From the NCBI RefSeq assembly GCF_001579805.1, contig NZ_CP014546.1, positions 4,898,001 through 4,962,000 on the forward strand: DNA of 64,000 nucleotides, written 5' to 3'. A program made the position numbers and the translations under genes. Below, piece by piece: positions 1 through 7,844 of this stretch (its first letter is position 1; every line of letters begins with the position of its first letter). Source of the stretch: Pseudomonas azotoformans. GTDB taxonomy: Bacteria > Pseudomonadota > Gammaproteobacteria > Pseudomonadales > Pseudomonadaceae. Under the pieces are notes generated by a model, which saw only the letters and a program-made list of their open reading frames with translations, did no database searches and was not told the DNA's origin.

Positions 1-179
1 CAGTGATCGGCAATAAACGCGGAGCATACCTAGGGGTGGGGGAAATTACTTGTGAAAGTGCATTGAGGGGACAGGGATCAATGTAGCGACCTTTCCTGTA
101 ATTCCACCGGCCTAGACTGATGTATCGGGTGGTGGCGACAGGTTGGGGGAGGGGACGAGTGGGGTATTGTTGGAATATC

Positions 180-1916
180 ATGGCGCATGGCCATTGCCGC
201 CTACCCACCATAAGGATATGTCCGTTGCAATCGTCCCTGAACCTCCAGAGCCTATTAGCTGACAAGCAAGTCATCGTTCCCGACTATCAACGCGCCTACG
301 CTTGGGAAACGCCTTCAGACAGTAGCCGGTCTTCGCAGGTCGACGTGTTTCTTGCTGACCTTGAACGCCATCAACTCAGCCATAGCTGTTCGCCCTATTA
401 CTTAGGGCATTTCCTTTTCGAGCGCACTGACGACAAGCTCCACATTATCGACGGTCAACAACGGCTAACGACCATTACCCTTTTTCTTCAAGCATTGTTC
501 ACTCAGTTGCGCAGCCTTCGTGAACTGAACGACGATGAAAAACGCTGCTTTTCCGACCTGATCCGTTGTGGACATATGCTACGTTTCCAAACGGTTAACT
601 ATGATCGTCAGTTGATGAACGCCGTAGTACACGGTGGAGAAAAGGTTGATGTTAGCGGGCTGGAAACCAAATCGGCTCAGCGTATTCTGCGTGCCTTCAA
701 TTATTTTACTGAGCAACTGCGTCACCAGCCAGAAGCCTGGCTGGTGACGATGCTCAGAGTGTTGTCTCAAGCCCGTTGCACGGCACATATCGTGCGAGAC
801 AGGGCAGAGGCCATTCAGATGTTTATTTTCCAGAACAACCGGGGGAAACGCCCTTCGAATCTCGAGGTCACCAAGGCACAATTTATGTATGCAGTTCATC
901 TGCGCGCAGAGGATGAACATCTCCGAGAAAACATGATTGAGGACATCAACACTCGCTTCGGGCGTATCTACAAGTCCATCGCATCTATCGGCTATCGGAT
1001 TGATGAAGACGATATTCTGCTTTATACCTTGCGGGTCTACCGCAATTCGCTCTGGGAAAGCACCCCACTTGAAATGATTGAGCAGGCGTTGGTCGGCGAC
1101 GAACCGCTAACCTTCATCCAGAAGTTTGTACAGTTACTGGAGTCGAGTTTTATTTACCTGTCAGTTTTTTTCGGCAAAGACGAGAAGGCTCATTTCGCGA
1201 TTCACTCCCTGGTCAGCCTCGGTTCGTTGGCGATCGCGCTGCCATTCATCATCAAGGCATATCGCCAAGTCATGCCTATAACAGACATTACCGCATTGTG
1301 CTCGGCTTTCGAGAGTCTGTTATTACGACATCGTCTGATAGGCAGCCGCGCAGATCTGACATCACGACTCAACGATGTCTTCGAACTATTTTGTGAACAG
1401 GATGCGGATATCCAGCCGTTGCTGAAGCGTATCGCGTATTTGAAAACGGTGGAAAGAGGCTGGTGGGCATACTGGAATGACATGAAACTTGAAGAGGCGC
1501 TACACGGTGAAATCAGCCATGCCACTGCCCGGCATTTGCTGTGGAAGTATGAAGTTTATCTGGGAGGAAATGGTCAGCGTGGTTACCGCCCGCATCGCTT
1601 CGACCGTATAGATAGACCGGAATTAGAGCATATCGCTCCACGCAGTGAACCAGTTTGCACGCCTCATGGTTACGGAGAATATAGTGAAGACTTCAAAAGC
1701 GGATATCTGAATTGTCTGGGTAACTATTTGTTATTGTCGAAATCGCATAATTGTGCAGTAGGCAAAATCGCCTTTGCAAGCAAGTTGGCGACCTATAACC
1801 ACAGTGCTCAACAGCGCGAGATATTGGCATTCTTGACCGAAGACAGATTATGGGGGATGGATGCCATTGATAAGCGTCATGAGCGGATTGTTCGGGTGCT
1901 GATGGCTCAACTGTAA
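180..1916 (+). CDS. DUF262/DUF1524 GmrSD-like nuclease, probable type IV restriction or abortive defence protein
   Basis: The N-terminal half has the DUF262 (ParB-like NTPase/nuclease) signatures PDYQRAYAW near residue 35 and DGQQRLTT near residue 91. The C-terminal part has a DUF1524 His-Asn endonuclease pattern, LEHIAP followed by LGNYLLL. In GmrSD and relatives this pair binds NTP and cuts modified phage DNA, so a defence role is inferred. At about 578 residues it has the size of a single-chain GmrSD. The frame is open from 120, but the ATG at 180 lies nearer the first conserved block and is chosen; there is no strong ribosome site for either. It is 73 bases upstream of a SMEK-domain gene on the same strand, probably one unit. 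Family call is firm, target unknown. Confidence 0.8.
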   Translation: MAHGHCRLPTIRICPLQSSLNLQSLLADKQVIVPDYQRAYAWETPSDSSRSSQVDVFLADLERHQLSHSCSPYYLGHFLFERTDDKLHIIDGQQRLTTITLFLQALFTQLRSLRELNDDEKRCFSDLIRCGHMLRFQTVNYDRQLMNAVVHGGEKVDVSGLETKSAQRILRAFNYFTEQLRHQPEAWLVTMLRVLSQARCTAHIVRDRAEAIQMFIFQNNRGKRPSNLEVTKAQFMYAVHLRAEDEHLRENMIEDINTRFGRIYKSIASIGYRIDEDDILLYTLRVYRNSLWESTPLEMIEQALVGDEPLTFIQKFVQLLESSFIYLSVFFGKDEKAHFAIHSLVSLGSLAIALPFIIKAYRQVMPITDITALCSAFESLLLRHRLIGSRADLTSRLNDVFELFCEQDADIQPLLKRIAYLKTVERGWWAYWNDMKLEEALHGEISHATARHLLWKYEVYLGGNGQRGYRPHRFDRIDRPELEHIAPRSEPVCTPHGYGEYSEDFKSGYLNCLGNYLLLSKSHNCAVGKIAFASKLATYNHSAQQREILAFLTEDRLWGMDAIDKRHERIVRVLMAQL

Positions 1917-1989
1917 CCCTGTAGCGCAGGACGGAATGTAAGAGCCTGCATTAAGTGCTTCGACTGCTGATCACCCTTAGAGGAATCCC

Positions 1990-2931
1990 ATGCTAGCTCG
2001 TGAACAACTGCTTAAACGCATCGCCGAACACCTTTCCCGTCTCAGCGTGCAAACTGAACTACTTGGAAAAATACATTTCTTCGACCTTAATATCGCGGCA
2101 GAACACTTTTATGCGAGTCTTCTTAATCAAGTGTATGGGTGTGATCTTGTCAATCTCAATCATGCCCAGATGAACGCCGCAGCGATCGACTTGGCCGATC
2201 AAAGCCGGAGTCTGGCAGTTCAGGTTACATCCCAGCGTAGTGCGCAGAAGATCAAAAAGACGTTGGACAAATTCGCTAAACATGGACTGGGAACCAGCTA
2301 CACAACTTTGAAAATTGTGATAATAGGCAAGCGAACAGGCACCTACAGTACTGTATCAGTTCCGACCGGTGTCGCCTTTGACGGCAAGGCTGACGTCATC
2401 GACAATGTGTCTTTAATCAAAGATGTTTCCCTGAAGTCGGTTAGGGAGCTCCAGTGCATCCTAGATCTAATGGAGAGTGAGCTCAACTATAGTCAGGCTG
2501 CTGCATCCATCATGGATAAAACTGATAAAGATGCTCTTTTATGTTTGCGTAACTTAATGGACCGATCCGCCTTCCAGGACCCATGGGACTTAGAAGTAAG
2601 TTATCCAAAATTCCGGAGTACTATCACCGACCTTATTGAGACAATCAATACAGGGCGATCCGAAGGGGTGCTAATCACCAAGCCTCGATTTGTCTACGAA
2701 GATCATGCACTTGCTGAACACCTGAATGCGCTCTGCACTCAGCTGCGAGCGCTACGTCAGTTGTTTCAGCTTCATGTCAAAAGCGGCGAAATTGACTTAA
2801 ACGCAAATGCTTGCAAGTTCCATATTCCTGAGTCTGGAGCGGCTTTCGATGCGCAACGTAATGCAATCATCGCTGGATTCAATGCCATAACGGCGCCGTA
2901 CGGCCTCAAGCCATTACCCAACATTAGCTGA
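1990..2931 (+). CDS. SMEK-domain protein, putative nuclease-fold partner of the upstream DUF262 protein
   Basis: The first 110 residues carry the SMEK-domain pattern: an amphipathic start, a conserved LNIAAEHFYASLLN stretch, VNLN, then AIDLAD (Asp67, Asp70) and AVQVTS (Gln78), followed by a Lys-rich helix. The Asp/Gln arrangement resembles a degenerate PD-(D/E)XK core. The rest (residues 150-313) is mostly helical with no family I recognise. A ribosome site (AGAGGAA) sits 5-6 bases before the ATG. SMEK domains are seen in predicted defence genes; coupling to the DUF262 gene is inferred from same-strand proximity. Biochemical activity is unknown. Confidence 0.65.
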   Translation: MLAREQLLKRIAEHLSRLSVQTELLGKIHFFDLNIAAEHFYASLLNQVYGCDLVNLNHAQMNAAAIDLADQSRSLAVQVTSQRSAQKIKKTLDKFAKHGLGTSYTTLKIVIIGKRTGTYSTVSVPTGVAFDGKADVIDNVSLIKDVSLKSVRELQCILDLMESELNYSQAAASIMDKTDKDALLCLRNLMDRSAFQDPWDLEVSYPKFRSTITDLIETINTGRSEGVLITKPRFVYEDHALAEHLNALCTQLRALRQLFQLHVKSGEIDLNANACKFHIPESGAAFDAQRNAIIAGFNAITAPYGLKPLPNIS

Positions 2932-3040
2932 CTCGCAATACCTAGACCACGCGTTGACGTGCCGCTGTAGTGCAGTACGTGCGGAAATTAAAGGTGAATG
3001 GAGAGAACGGGATGAAATCCAAGGACTCGACATTCACACG

Positions 3041-3140
3041 AAGGGCATAGCCCGTTGAGAGAGTGGAAGTCAGAAGTGGCTTTGTCGAATCCGCGAGTTA
3101 ACACGCTCATAAACATATCTGACCTAATACACTATTTAAC
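3041..3140 (+). repeat. Left copy of a diverged 100-bp direct repeat bordering the defence cassette
   Basis: Aligns without gaps to 7662-7761, about 80 of 100 positions identical by hand count. The longest shared blocks are CCCGTTGAGAGAGTGGA, TTTGTCGAATC and CATAAACAT. Similarity stops inside the XerD half-site that follows, which is what Xer strand exchange would give. Probably the chromosomal flank of an older dif or of an integrated element. Confidence 0.8.
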
Positions 3141-3161
3141 CTATGGGCGATGCGTCCCGTT
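3134..3161. other. Degenerate dif-like site (left attachment-site candidate)
   Basis: The first 11 bases (ATTTAACCTAT) match the XerD arm of dif at 9 of 11 positions. The central six bases and the XerC arm do not match convincingly. Its position at the end of the left repeat mirrors that of the intact dif at the end of the right repeat. Integrative elements that use Xer often leave one intact and one divergent site. Confidence 0.5.
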
Positions 3162-3376
3162 CACTAGCGTCCAAGCACGTTATTAAGCTCAGCTTTTTCA
3201 TCCATTGAGGTGCGAGAAGCTCATCAAATCATGTTCATAGCCGAGAAACCGCTCTCCGTCGTGATAGCCTCAACAATGTCTATCAGGTCTTGAATCATCA
3301 GCCACAATAATCCCTGACTAGCGATAGAAACTATCACTCTCTCCAACCATACAAACTCACGGTTGCCTGACCACCA

Positions 3377-4585
3377 CTAAACCACATCGTCAGCTGTTCC
3401 AATATCTTGATGTATGCGCAAGTAAACCTTCCCGGCGATCATGTCCACGCAGCGTACCAAGGTAGTAATGGCCTGAGCATCAAAGCTGCGGTGCTCTGGG
3501 TTTTCCATGCGAATCGCATAAATTTCAGTCATATTGAAGTCTTGATGGATGACTTCTGATGTGAATGTGTACACGGTGTCATAAAAGCTTCGCCCGAGCG
3601 GGGACATCTGGGCTTTGTTGCTGACATTATTCAAGAAGTCATAGCAGTACCTCATGCTCTCAGCCCACACCTTATTTCGCTTTGTATTATCGGAGCGCGA
3701 GGCTAGGATTAGAGCCGCGTCGAACCCTCTGCGATCGACTGCAGAATGGGTCTGCAGCCAGAAGCCGACCTGCTCTGGGGCTAGCCAATCGACATAGAAG
3801 TCCAACGATATTTCATAAACGGATCGAAGCAATGCGACCGCTTGGTAATAGAAGCTGTTTTTGATCAGCAGCCTGATCGCTTGAATATTTTCACTCAGAC
3901 GATAAAGGACGGAGAACAGTGTCTGATGGTAATGGATGCCGGCGCTATAGGCCCCGTTAAAGTTTTTCAGGCGCCCCGTCAGGGCGTCAATGGTGCTTTG
4001 AAGGTGCTCGAACTTTGAGTCGTCATCGGTGAACTCCTTTTTGCCGAGAAGTGAGTAATACTCGCATTTCTCCGGTAGGGGCATCGTGGAACAGATGAAT
4101 CCGCCCAGATTTTCTTCGTGGAAAAACTGGTGCCTTACCTGAAATGCACTTTCCACAAGATCGGCAGAGGTCTCCAGGATGACCACGGGTACTTTGTGAA
4201 TCCCCAGTTCCTTGTAAGCAAGGTAGACGTCGCTGTCGTCAGGCGCGATGAATTTAGCGTCTGAGTCTGAGTTTATGTTCTTGTAGACATAGAGCGCTGG
4301 TCGATGCCCGGATCTGATCATCTCCTTGGCATGGTCAACCATCTCTCTACGGACAGGGTCTTCGACAAGGTCGAATCGCCCGTTATTTCTCTGGAAAAAG
4401 CCATTGAGGATGTTGTCCAGCGGTAGGCGGGAGAGCAGTGCTTGTTTCTTACCATTGCTGAAGGTCAGATATTTCTTCAGGAAGATTTCGTCATCAACCA
4501 AGTCATCACGGCACAAAATCTTGTCGGCGCAGATTGTTGTGGTGATAGGTCGGCGTACGAGCTTTTTTGATTCAGTTTTGAGCAT
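3377..4585 (-). CDS. ParB-like/DUF5677-like protein, function unknown, in defence cassette
   Basis: 402 residues starting at an ATG with AAAGGAAG about nine bases upstream. The N-terminal 150 residues resemble a ParB/sulfiredoxin-type fold: a segment ending PALYVYKN, then an APDDSDVYLAYKELGIHKVPVVIL block in which DDSD occupies the place of the usual DG-H-R. The C-terminal 200 residues are helical and resemble DUF5677, with ALLRSVYEISLDFYVDWL and a VIHQDFN motif. The DUF5677 and ParB assignments are my reading and need a profile search. It is transcribed leftwards, alone, inside the repeat-bounded segment; AT-richer codons than the core genes suggest transfer. Role in defence is guessed from location only. 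Confidence 0.5.
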   Translation of the reverse strand: MLKTESKKLVRRPITTTICADKILCRDDLVDDEIFLKKYLTFSNGKKQALLSRLPLDNILNGFFQRNNGRFDLVEDPVRREMVDHAKEMIRSGHRPALYVYKNINSDSDAKFIAPDDSDVYLAYKELGIHKVPVVILETSADLVESAFQVRHQFFHEENLGGFICSTMPLPEKCEYYSLLGKKEFTDDDSKFEHLQSTIDALTGRLKNFNGAYSAGIHYHQTLFSVLYRLSENIQAIRLLIKNSFYYQAVALLRSVYEISLDFYVDWLAPEQVGFWLQTHSAVDRRGFDAALILASRSDNTKRNKVWAESMRYCYDFLNNVSNKAQMSPLGRSFYDTVYTFTSEVIHQDFNMTEIYAIRMENPEHRSFDAQAITTLVRCVDMIAGKVYLRIHQDIGTADDVV

Positions 4586-4819
4586 TGGTTGCTTCCTTTC
4601 AGTGTTTGCGTGCCACCGTCACCACAGAGGTAGAGTACGCAGTTTCATGCAAGCGCATCGGTCAGATCCTATCGGTTGAGGTCGCCGGTCGGACAAGGAG
4701 GATAAATTGTAAGCGACTATTAGCTACTTTCACGCCGCCGTTGTTGCGTTGGTCATCAACAAGGGAAAAAGCTGGAAGTACGCACAATTACATCCCTATT
4801 GCGATTCGTGCAAAGGGAA

Positions 4820-5017
4820 ATGAGTAATATCGCTGAGATCTTCGATTACGCCGCAAATCTCATGAAAGACCTCGAAATGTTCTGCCAAAAGCCTAGCCTA
4901 AGACTTGACGGAAGGATCTATGAACTCAGATTTGACATGTACAAGTTCGTTTTCAACATTACGAACACTATTGCGGACAAATGCCGAAAATCCCAGAGCT
5001 CTGCGAAAAGAAGGTAA
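4820..5017 (+). CDS. Small hypothetical protein, possibly remnant
   Basis: A 65-residue open frame beginning MSNIAEIFDYAANLMKD, with AAAGGG a few bases before the ATG, rather close for a good ribosome site. Composition looks protein-like (amphipathic first half, basic tail) but I recognise no family. It overlaps by 37 bases another small frame starting at 4981, so the two could be a coupled pair or one frameshifted gene. It lies in the gap between the DUF5677-like gene and gapS4b. Weak call. Confidence 0.3.
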   Translation: MSNIAEIFDYAANLMKDLEMFCQKPSLRLDGRIYELRFDMYKFVFNITNTIADKCRKSQSSAKRR

Positions 5018-5151
5018 CTCAGAAGCTCAACTGGCCTTATCGTGCCGAAAATAACATTGGCAAACACGACGTTTTCTGCAGCCCGTCTAACATACCAATC
5101 ACCACCATCGAAGGTTTCGTGTACGCCAAGGATATTGATCTGCTTCGTTAA
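4981..5151 (+). CDS. Small hypothetical protein or downstream half of a frameshifted gene
   Basis: A 56-codon frame beginning MPKIPELCEKKVTQKLNWPY and ending VYAKDIDLLR. The ATG overlaps the preceding small frame. The minus strand is also open here for about 75 codons, so strand is uncertain. No family recognised; kept because the residue pattern looks coding and because it is too short for routine gene finding. Confidence 0.25.
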   Translation: MPKIPELCEKKVTQKLNWPYRAENNIGKHDVFCSPSNIPITTIEGFVYAKDIDLLR

Positions 5152-5454
5152 TTTACTTGCTGTGAACCGCCTGCTTTCACATGCCGAGCAATCAAACAGA
5201 TAAGGTCTAGGAAACAGGGTGCACAGCGAGTTCCAGCAGCCAACGATCGTCGAACATCTATTTCAACCCAAGACACGACCTATGTCCTGATGGACCCCGG
5301 TAAGCGGGGGCGTGCACCCCGAGCAGCCCCAAGCAATAAGGGTGATCGCGTCCGCAAAAATAGGAGGACACATTTGCCCTTAATGCTGGAGTTTGGAAGG
5401 AGCGCTCACCCGGCGCTTCCGTTCAGCCAGCTCATAGCGGCCTCACCCCGAGGA
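5152..5454. other. Intergenic stretch downstream of gapS4b
   Basis: Follows two doubtful small frames and precedes the 3' end of the gapS4b-like gene. I see a short hairpin CCCCG/CGGGG at 5295-5309 and an imperfect GC-rich hairpin around 5396-5421 that could end gapS4b transcription, though neither has a T-run. No gene or known RNA is evident. Confidence 0.4.
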
Positions 5455-6591
5455 CTACGGCGCAACCACACCGCCGGCAGGAATCGAGAGGGTCTTGAAG
5501 GTCTCGGTTTTCTCGGACTCCAACTCTTTCAGAATCGTTTCCTTCGCGTCATTCTTGTCGATGGATCGGCCCGTGTTGTCAAAGCTGATCTGCTTGATCC
5601 TCAATTCGATCTCACTGTCTTTTTTCTGGGCCGTAGAAAACTCTGGGAAGCCAAGCGAGATCACACAGTCACCATCGAGGCCCGAGGTGCTGAATCGGAA
5701 TTTGGCATCGATCCTGTGCAGGAAAAGGCTAGGGCGGTAGGACACCTCCGAAAGAAAGTCGGAGTGCTCAAGGCTGAAGCCCTTCAAGTCCAGGTTTCGA
5801 ATTTTCTCCTTCATCCAGTCCAAGGCTGTAGGGAGAATGATATCTGGATCGGGAGAGATCCCGATATCGACGACCTCTACAAACGACAAGGCGATCAACC
5901 TGCTGTGTTGCGTGAGCCCCAATAGATAGTTGAACCTGTTTTGGTTGGTGAAATCGCAAAAACGAATCGAGGTCGCCTGCTCACTTTCACTGATCTGCTT
6001 GACCGATTTAAAATGTGAAATCAGATGCCTGGACATCGCTTTGTTGGTCGTCCGTGTTTCCGGCGCAGTGTGTGTGAAGATCAGGGTGAGCTCGTCCTGA
6101 GCCTTGTTTTTCTTGATCTCGATGGAGCCTTTGAAATTTTTGCGCGAGTCAGCCCAGCTCTTGGAACGGTCAGTCCGCTCCAGCAGGTAGTCCATCCGAA
6201 TCGTGTCGAGGTCTTTGTTGACCGGGTAGAACTCCGGCGTCCCCAAGACCTTGAAGTTGACGAAGTCAAGATCCAGCAGCTTGTTGACGTCCATGACGGC
6301 AGGTATCGCATCCAGCAGGGTATCCTCACCTTGCCACTTGATCGTCTGGGTGGTGATCTTGGGGTTGTCTTCCTTGGTCGTGTAGGCAAGCTGGAGCTTA
6401 GAAAACTCGCTGGGGCGAATCAGGGACAGAGTAAGGGCAGGGATGGAATGCTCTTTCTCTGAGCTGCTGATGAAGACGCCTCGGCTCTTCAGAACCGTTT
6501 TGATATCGCCGGCACCGATGTAAGGCTGAGCCAGATAAGTACGCAGCGCCTCACCCTGGGGAAGGATAGAGTCAATATTTTGATTACTCAC
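5455..6591 (-). CDS. gapS4b: GapS4b-like protein, second component of a probable GAPS4 anti-phage system
   Basis: The frame is open further upstream, but a GTG at 6591 with AGGGG eight to nine bases before it gives 378 residues beginning VSNQNIDSILPQGEALRT, which looks like the true N-terminus. It starts five bases downstream of the end of the nuclease-like gene, so the two are an operon. Visible features are the ILPQGEALRTYL opening and GDIKTVLKSRGVF, then a long mixed alpha/beta body with no catalytic motif that I can name. The GapS4b call rests on recall of the family start, its size and its pairing with a GapS4a-like nuclease, not on a search. Confidence 0.6.
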   Translation of the reverse strand: MSNQNIDSILPQGEALRTYLAQPYIGAGDIKTVLKSRGVFISSSEKEHSIPALTLSLIRPSEFSKLQLAYTTKEDNPKITTQTIKWQGEDTLLDAIPAVMDVNKLLDLDFVNFKVLGTPEFYPVNKDLDTIRMDYLLERTDRSKSWADSRKNFKGSIEIKKNKAQDELTLIFTHTAPETRTTNKAMSRHLISHFKSVKQISESEQATSIRFCDFTNQNRFNYLLGLTQHSRLIALSFVEVVDIGISPDPDIILPTALDWMKEKIRNLDLKGFSLEHSDFLSEVSYRPSLFLHRIDAKFRFSTSGLDGDCVISLGFPEFSTAQKKDSEIELRIKQISFDNTGRSIDKNDAKETILKELESEKTETFKTLSIPAGGVVAP

Positions 6592-6595
6592 TGCA

Positions 6596-7519
6596 TCATC
6601 CCCTGAAATCTGCTTGATAGGATTCGAATTCGACGATTGAAGCGAACTCCTTGTTCGCGATCGACAGCTTTGCAATGTCTGCGATTTCCTCATGAGCTAC
6701 GTAGTTGTAGTCAGGGAACGCGAGGGCCACCTTGTGGGGAAATTCCATGGCGATATCCATCGAAAAGCCGATCATGCGTTTCACCGCTTCGATGCTGAAA
6801 AGATCCTGGCAGCAGATAAGCAAAGATTTCCTTTCGTGCTCCTGGATGAAGAAGGGGATCAAGCCACTGTTGAGGTATTCGGGAGGCAGTATTGTCCCGT
6901 TTGTGACTCTCTGAATGGGGCTTACGTTTTTCCCAGTCGAGGGGTAGAGGAAGCGAACATTCTCTGCACCGAAGCGATTTCTTGCGTACGTGATGGTATC
7001 GAATAGAAAACTGGCTCGATGATTATCAATGACGTAGATCGTGCCGTAGTTGGCGCTATCCAGATTCCGCGAACCCGCCACTTGGCTGACCACATCCGCC
7101 TCTGCGTCCGATGCGGCGCTGAACCAGCAAAGGATGCCTGCAAGCGACTGACCACTCGCGCCGGGATAGCCTAGGTTGACCGACCTTTTCAGCGGCGAGC
7201 GATTGAAGCATTCGACTGTCGTTGCAAGGTCGGCGAAATGCTCTTTGAATATTGTGCCAGGTGAAGTCGGGTAAGGGCCCGATGTAAATTTCGAAGAAAT
7301 GACGAGGTGCTTGAGGACGCCATCTTCCAGTGGGGATAGGCAGCTGAAGACAAAATCGGCACCATGAGTTTTTCTGGAATTGCCGGTCGTGCTATGGGGG
7401 ACAGGTTTTACACAGTCGAACTCGTGCCCCTTGAGTGCTGCCTTCCAACCTATCAGGTTGAGCAGCGCCTCCGTGATGTTTTCACCGCGCTCGCCCAGCT
7501 TCTTTGACCATTCGCCCAT
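6596..7519 (-). CDS. gapS4a: GapS4a-like protein, putative PD-(D/E)XK nuclease of a GAPS4 anti-phage system
   Basis: 307 residues; the ATG at 7519 has AAGGGA six bases upstream, better placed than the GTG just before it. The start MGEWSKKLGERGENITEALL is the expected N-terminal helix of GapS4a proteins. It is followed by a nuclease-like core: GW, then HGADFVFS (candidate active-site Asp) and LVISSKF (candidate catalytic Lys, with Ser where Glu or Asp is usual). GAPS4 was described as a two-gene system that protects by cell suicide; here the partner follows immediately. Family assignment is from recall, so moderate confidence. Confidence 0.62.
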   Translation of the reverse strand: MGEWSKKLGERGENITEALLNLIGWKAALKGHEFDCVKPVPHSTTGNSRKTHGADFVFSCLSPLEDGVLKHLVISSKFTSGPYPTSPGTIFKEHFADLATTVECFNRSPLKRSVNLGYPGASGQSLAGILCWFSAASDAEADVVSQVAGSRNLDSANYGTIYVIDNHRASFLFDTITYARNRFGAENVRFLYPSTGKNVSPIQRVTNGTILPPEYLNSGLIPFFIQEHERKSLLICCQDLFSIEAVKRMIGFSMDIAMEFPHKVALAFPDYNYVAHEEIADIAKLSIANKEFASIVEFESYQADFRG

Positions 7520-7661
7520 CACACGTCCCTTGAATAATGAATGTCTTGCAACCCAATGCCGCCAGAACGCTACGGAGGTTGAGGCATCATGTCTAGTGGC
7601 AATTTGTCAGCAAATCGACGATGGATTGTCTGGTTCGAGCGATAATGGCTATATGAACAGG

Positions 7662-7761
7662 AAGGACATGGCCCGTTGAGAGAGTGGACATCAGAACCGG
7701 ATTTGTCGAATCAGCGACTTAGGTGGCCCATAAACATCTATAACATAATACTTTATTTAAC
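7662..7761 (+). repeat. Right copy of the 100-bp direct repeat, abutting dif
   Basis: Gap-free counterpart of 3041-3140, about 80% identical. It ends in the ATTTAAC that forms the outer XerD arm of the intact dif. If an element entered by Xer recombination, this copy would be its own flank and the left copy the chromosomal one. Confidence 0.8.
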
Positions 7762-7782
7762 ATAATATACATTATGCGTAAT
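7755..7782 (-). other. dif: dif, XerC/XerD chromosome dimer resolution site
   Basis: Read on the plus strand, the XerD arm ATTTAACATAA (7755-7765) and the central TATACA (7766-7771) are identical to the reverse complement of E. coli dif. The XerC arm TTATGCGTAAT (7772-7782) matches at 8 of 11, about what Pseudomonas dif sites show. XerC and XerD resolve chromosome dimers here at division, driven by FtsK. KOPS-like octamers (GGGNAGGG) lie on the plus strand to the left and on the minus strand to the right, as expected for the terminus. No other dif is visible in the window. Confidence 0.9.
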
Positions 7783-7844
7783 ATGGTATTGCGTAATCAG
7801 GGGCAGTGCCCATCAGATTTCAACAGGCAAAACCCCTATCTCAC

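Larger units (their letters stand above)
2932..3376. other. Intergenic region holding the left 100-bp repeat and degenerate dif-like site
   Basis: This stretch between the SMEK gene and the 3' end of the minus-strand DUF5677-like gene has no convincing gene. It holds the left copy of the 100-bp repeat (3041-3140) running into a degenerate XerD half-site. Between 3219 and 3376 the minus strand stays open for about 50 codons in frame with, and just after, the TAG stop of the neighbouring gene; this may be chance or an ancestral C-terminus. Nothing else stands out. Confidence 0.6.

Noticed and set aside
5290-5925. 211-codon plus-strand frame overlapping gapS4b
   Set aside because: Low-complexity start and antisense to a better-supported gene; not convincing.
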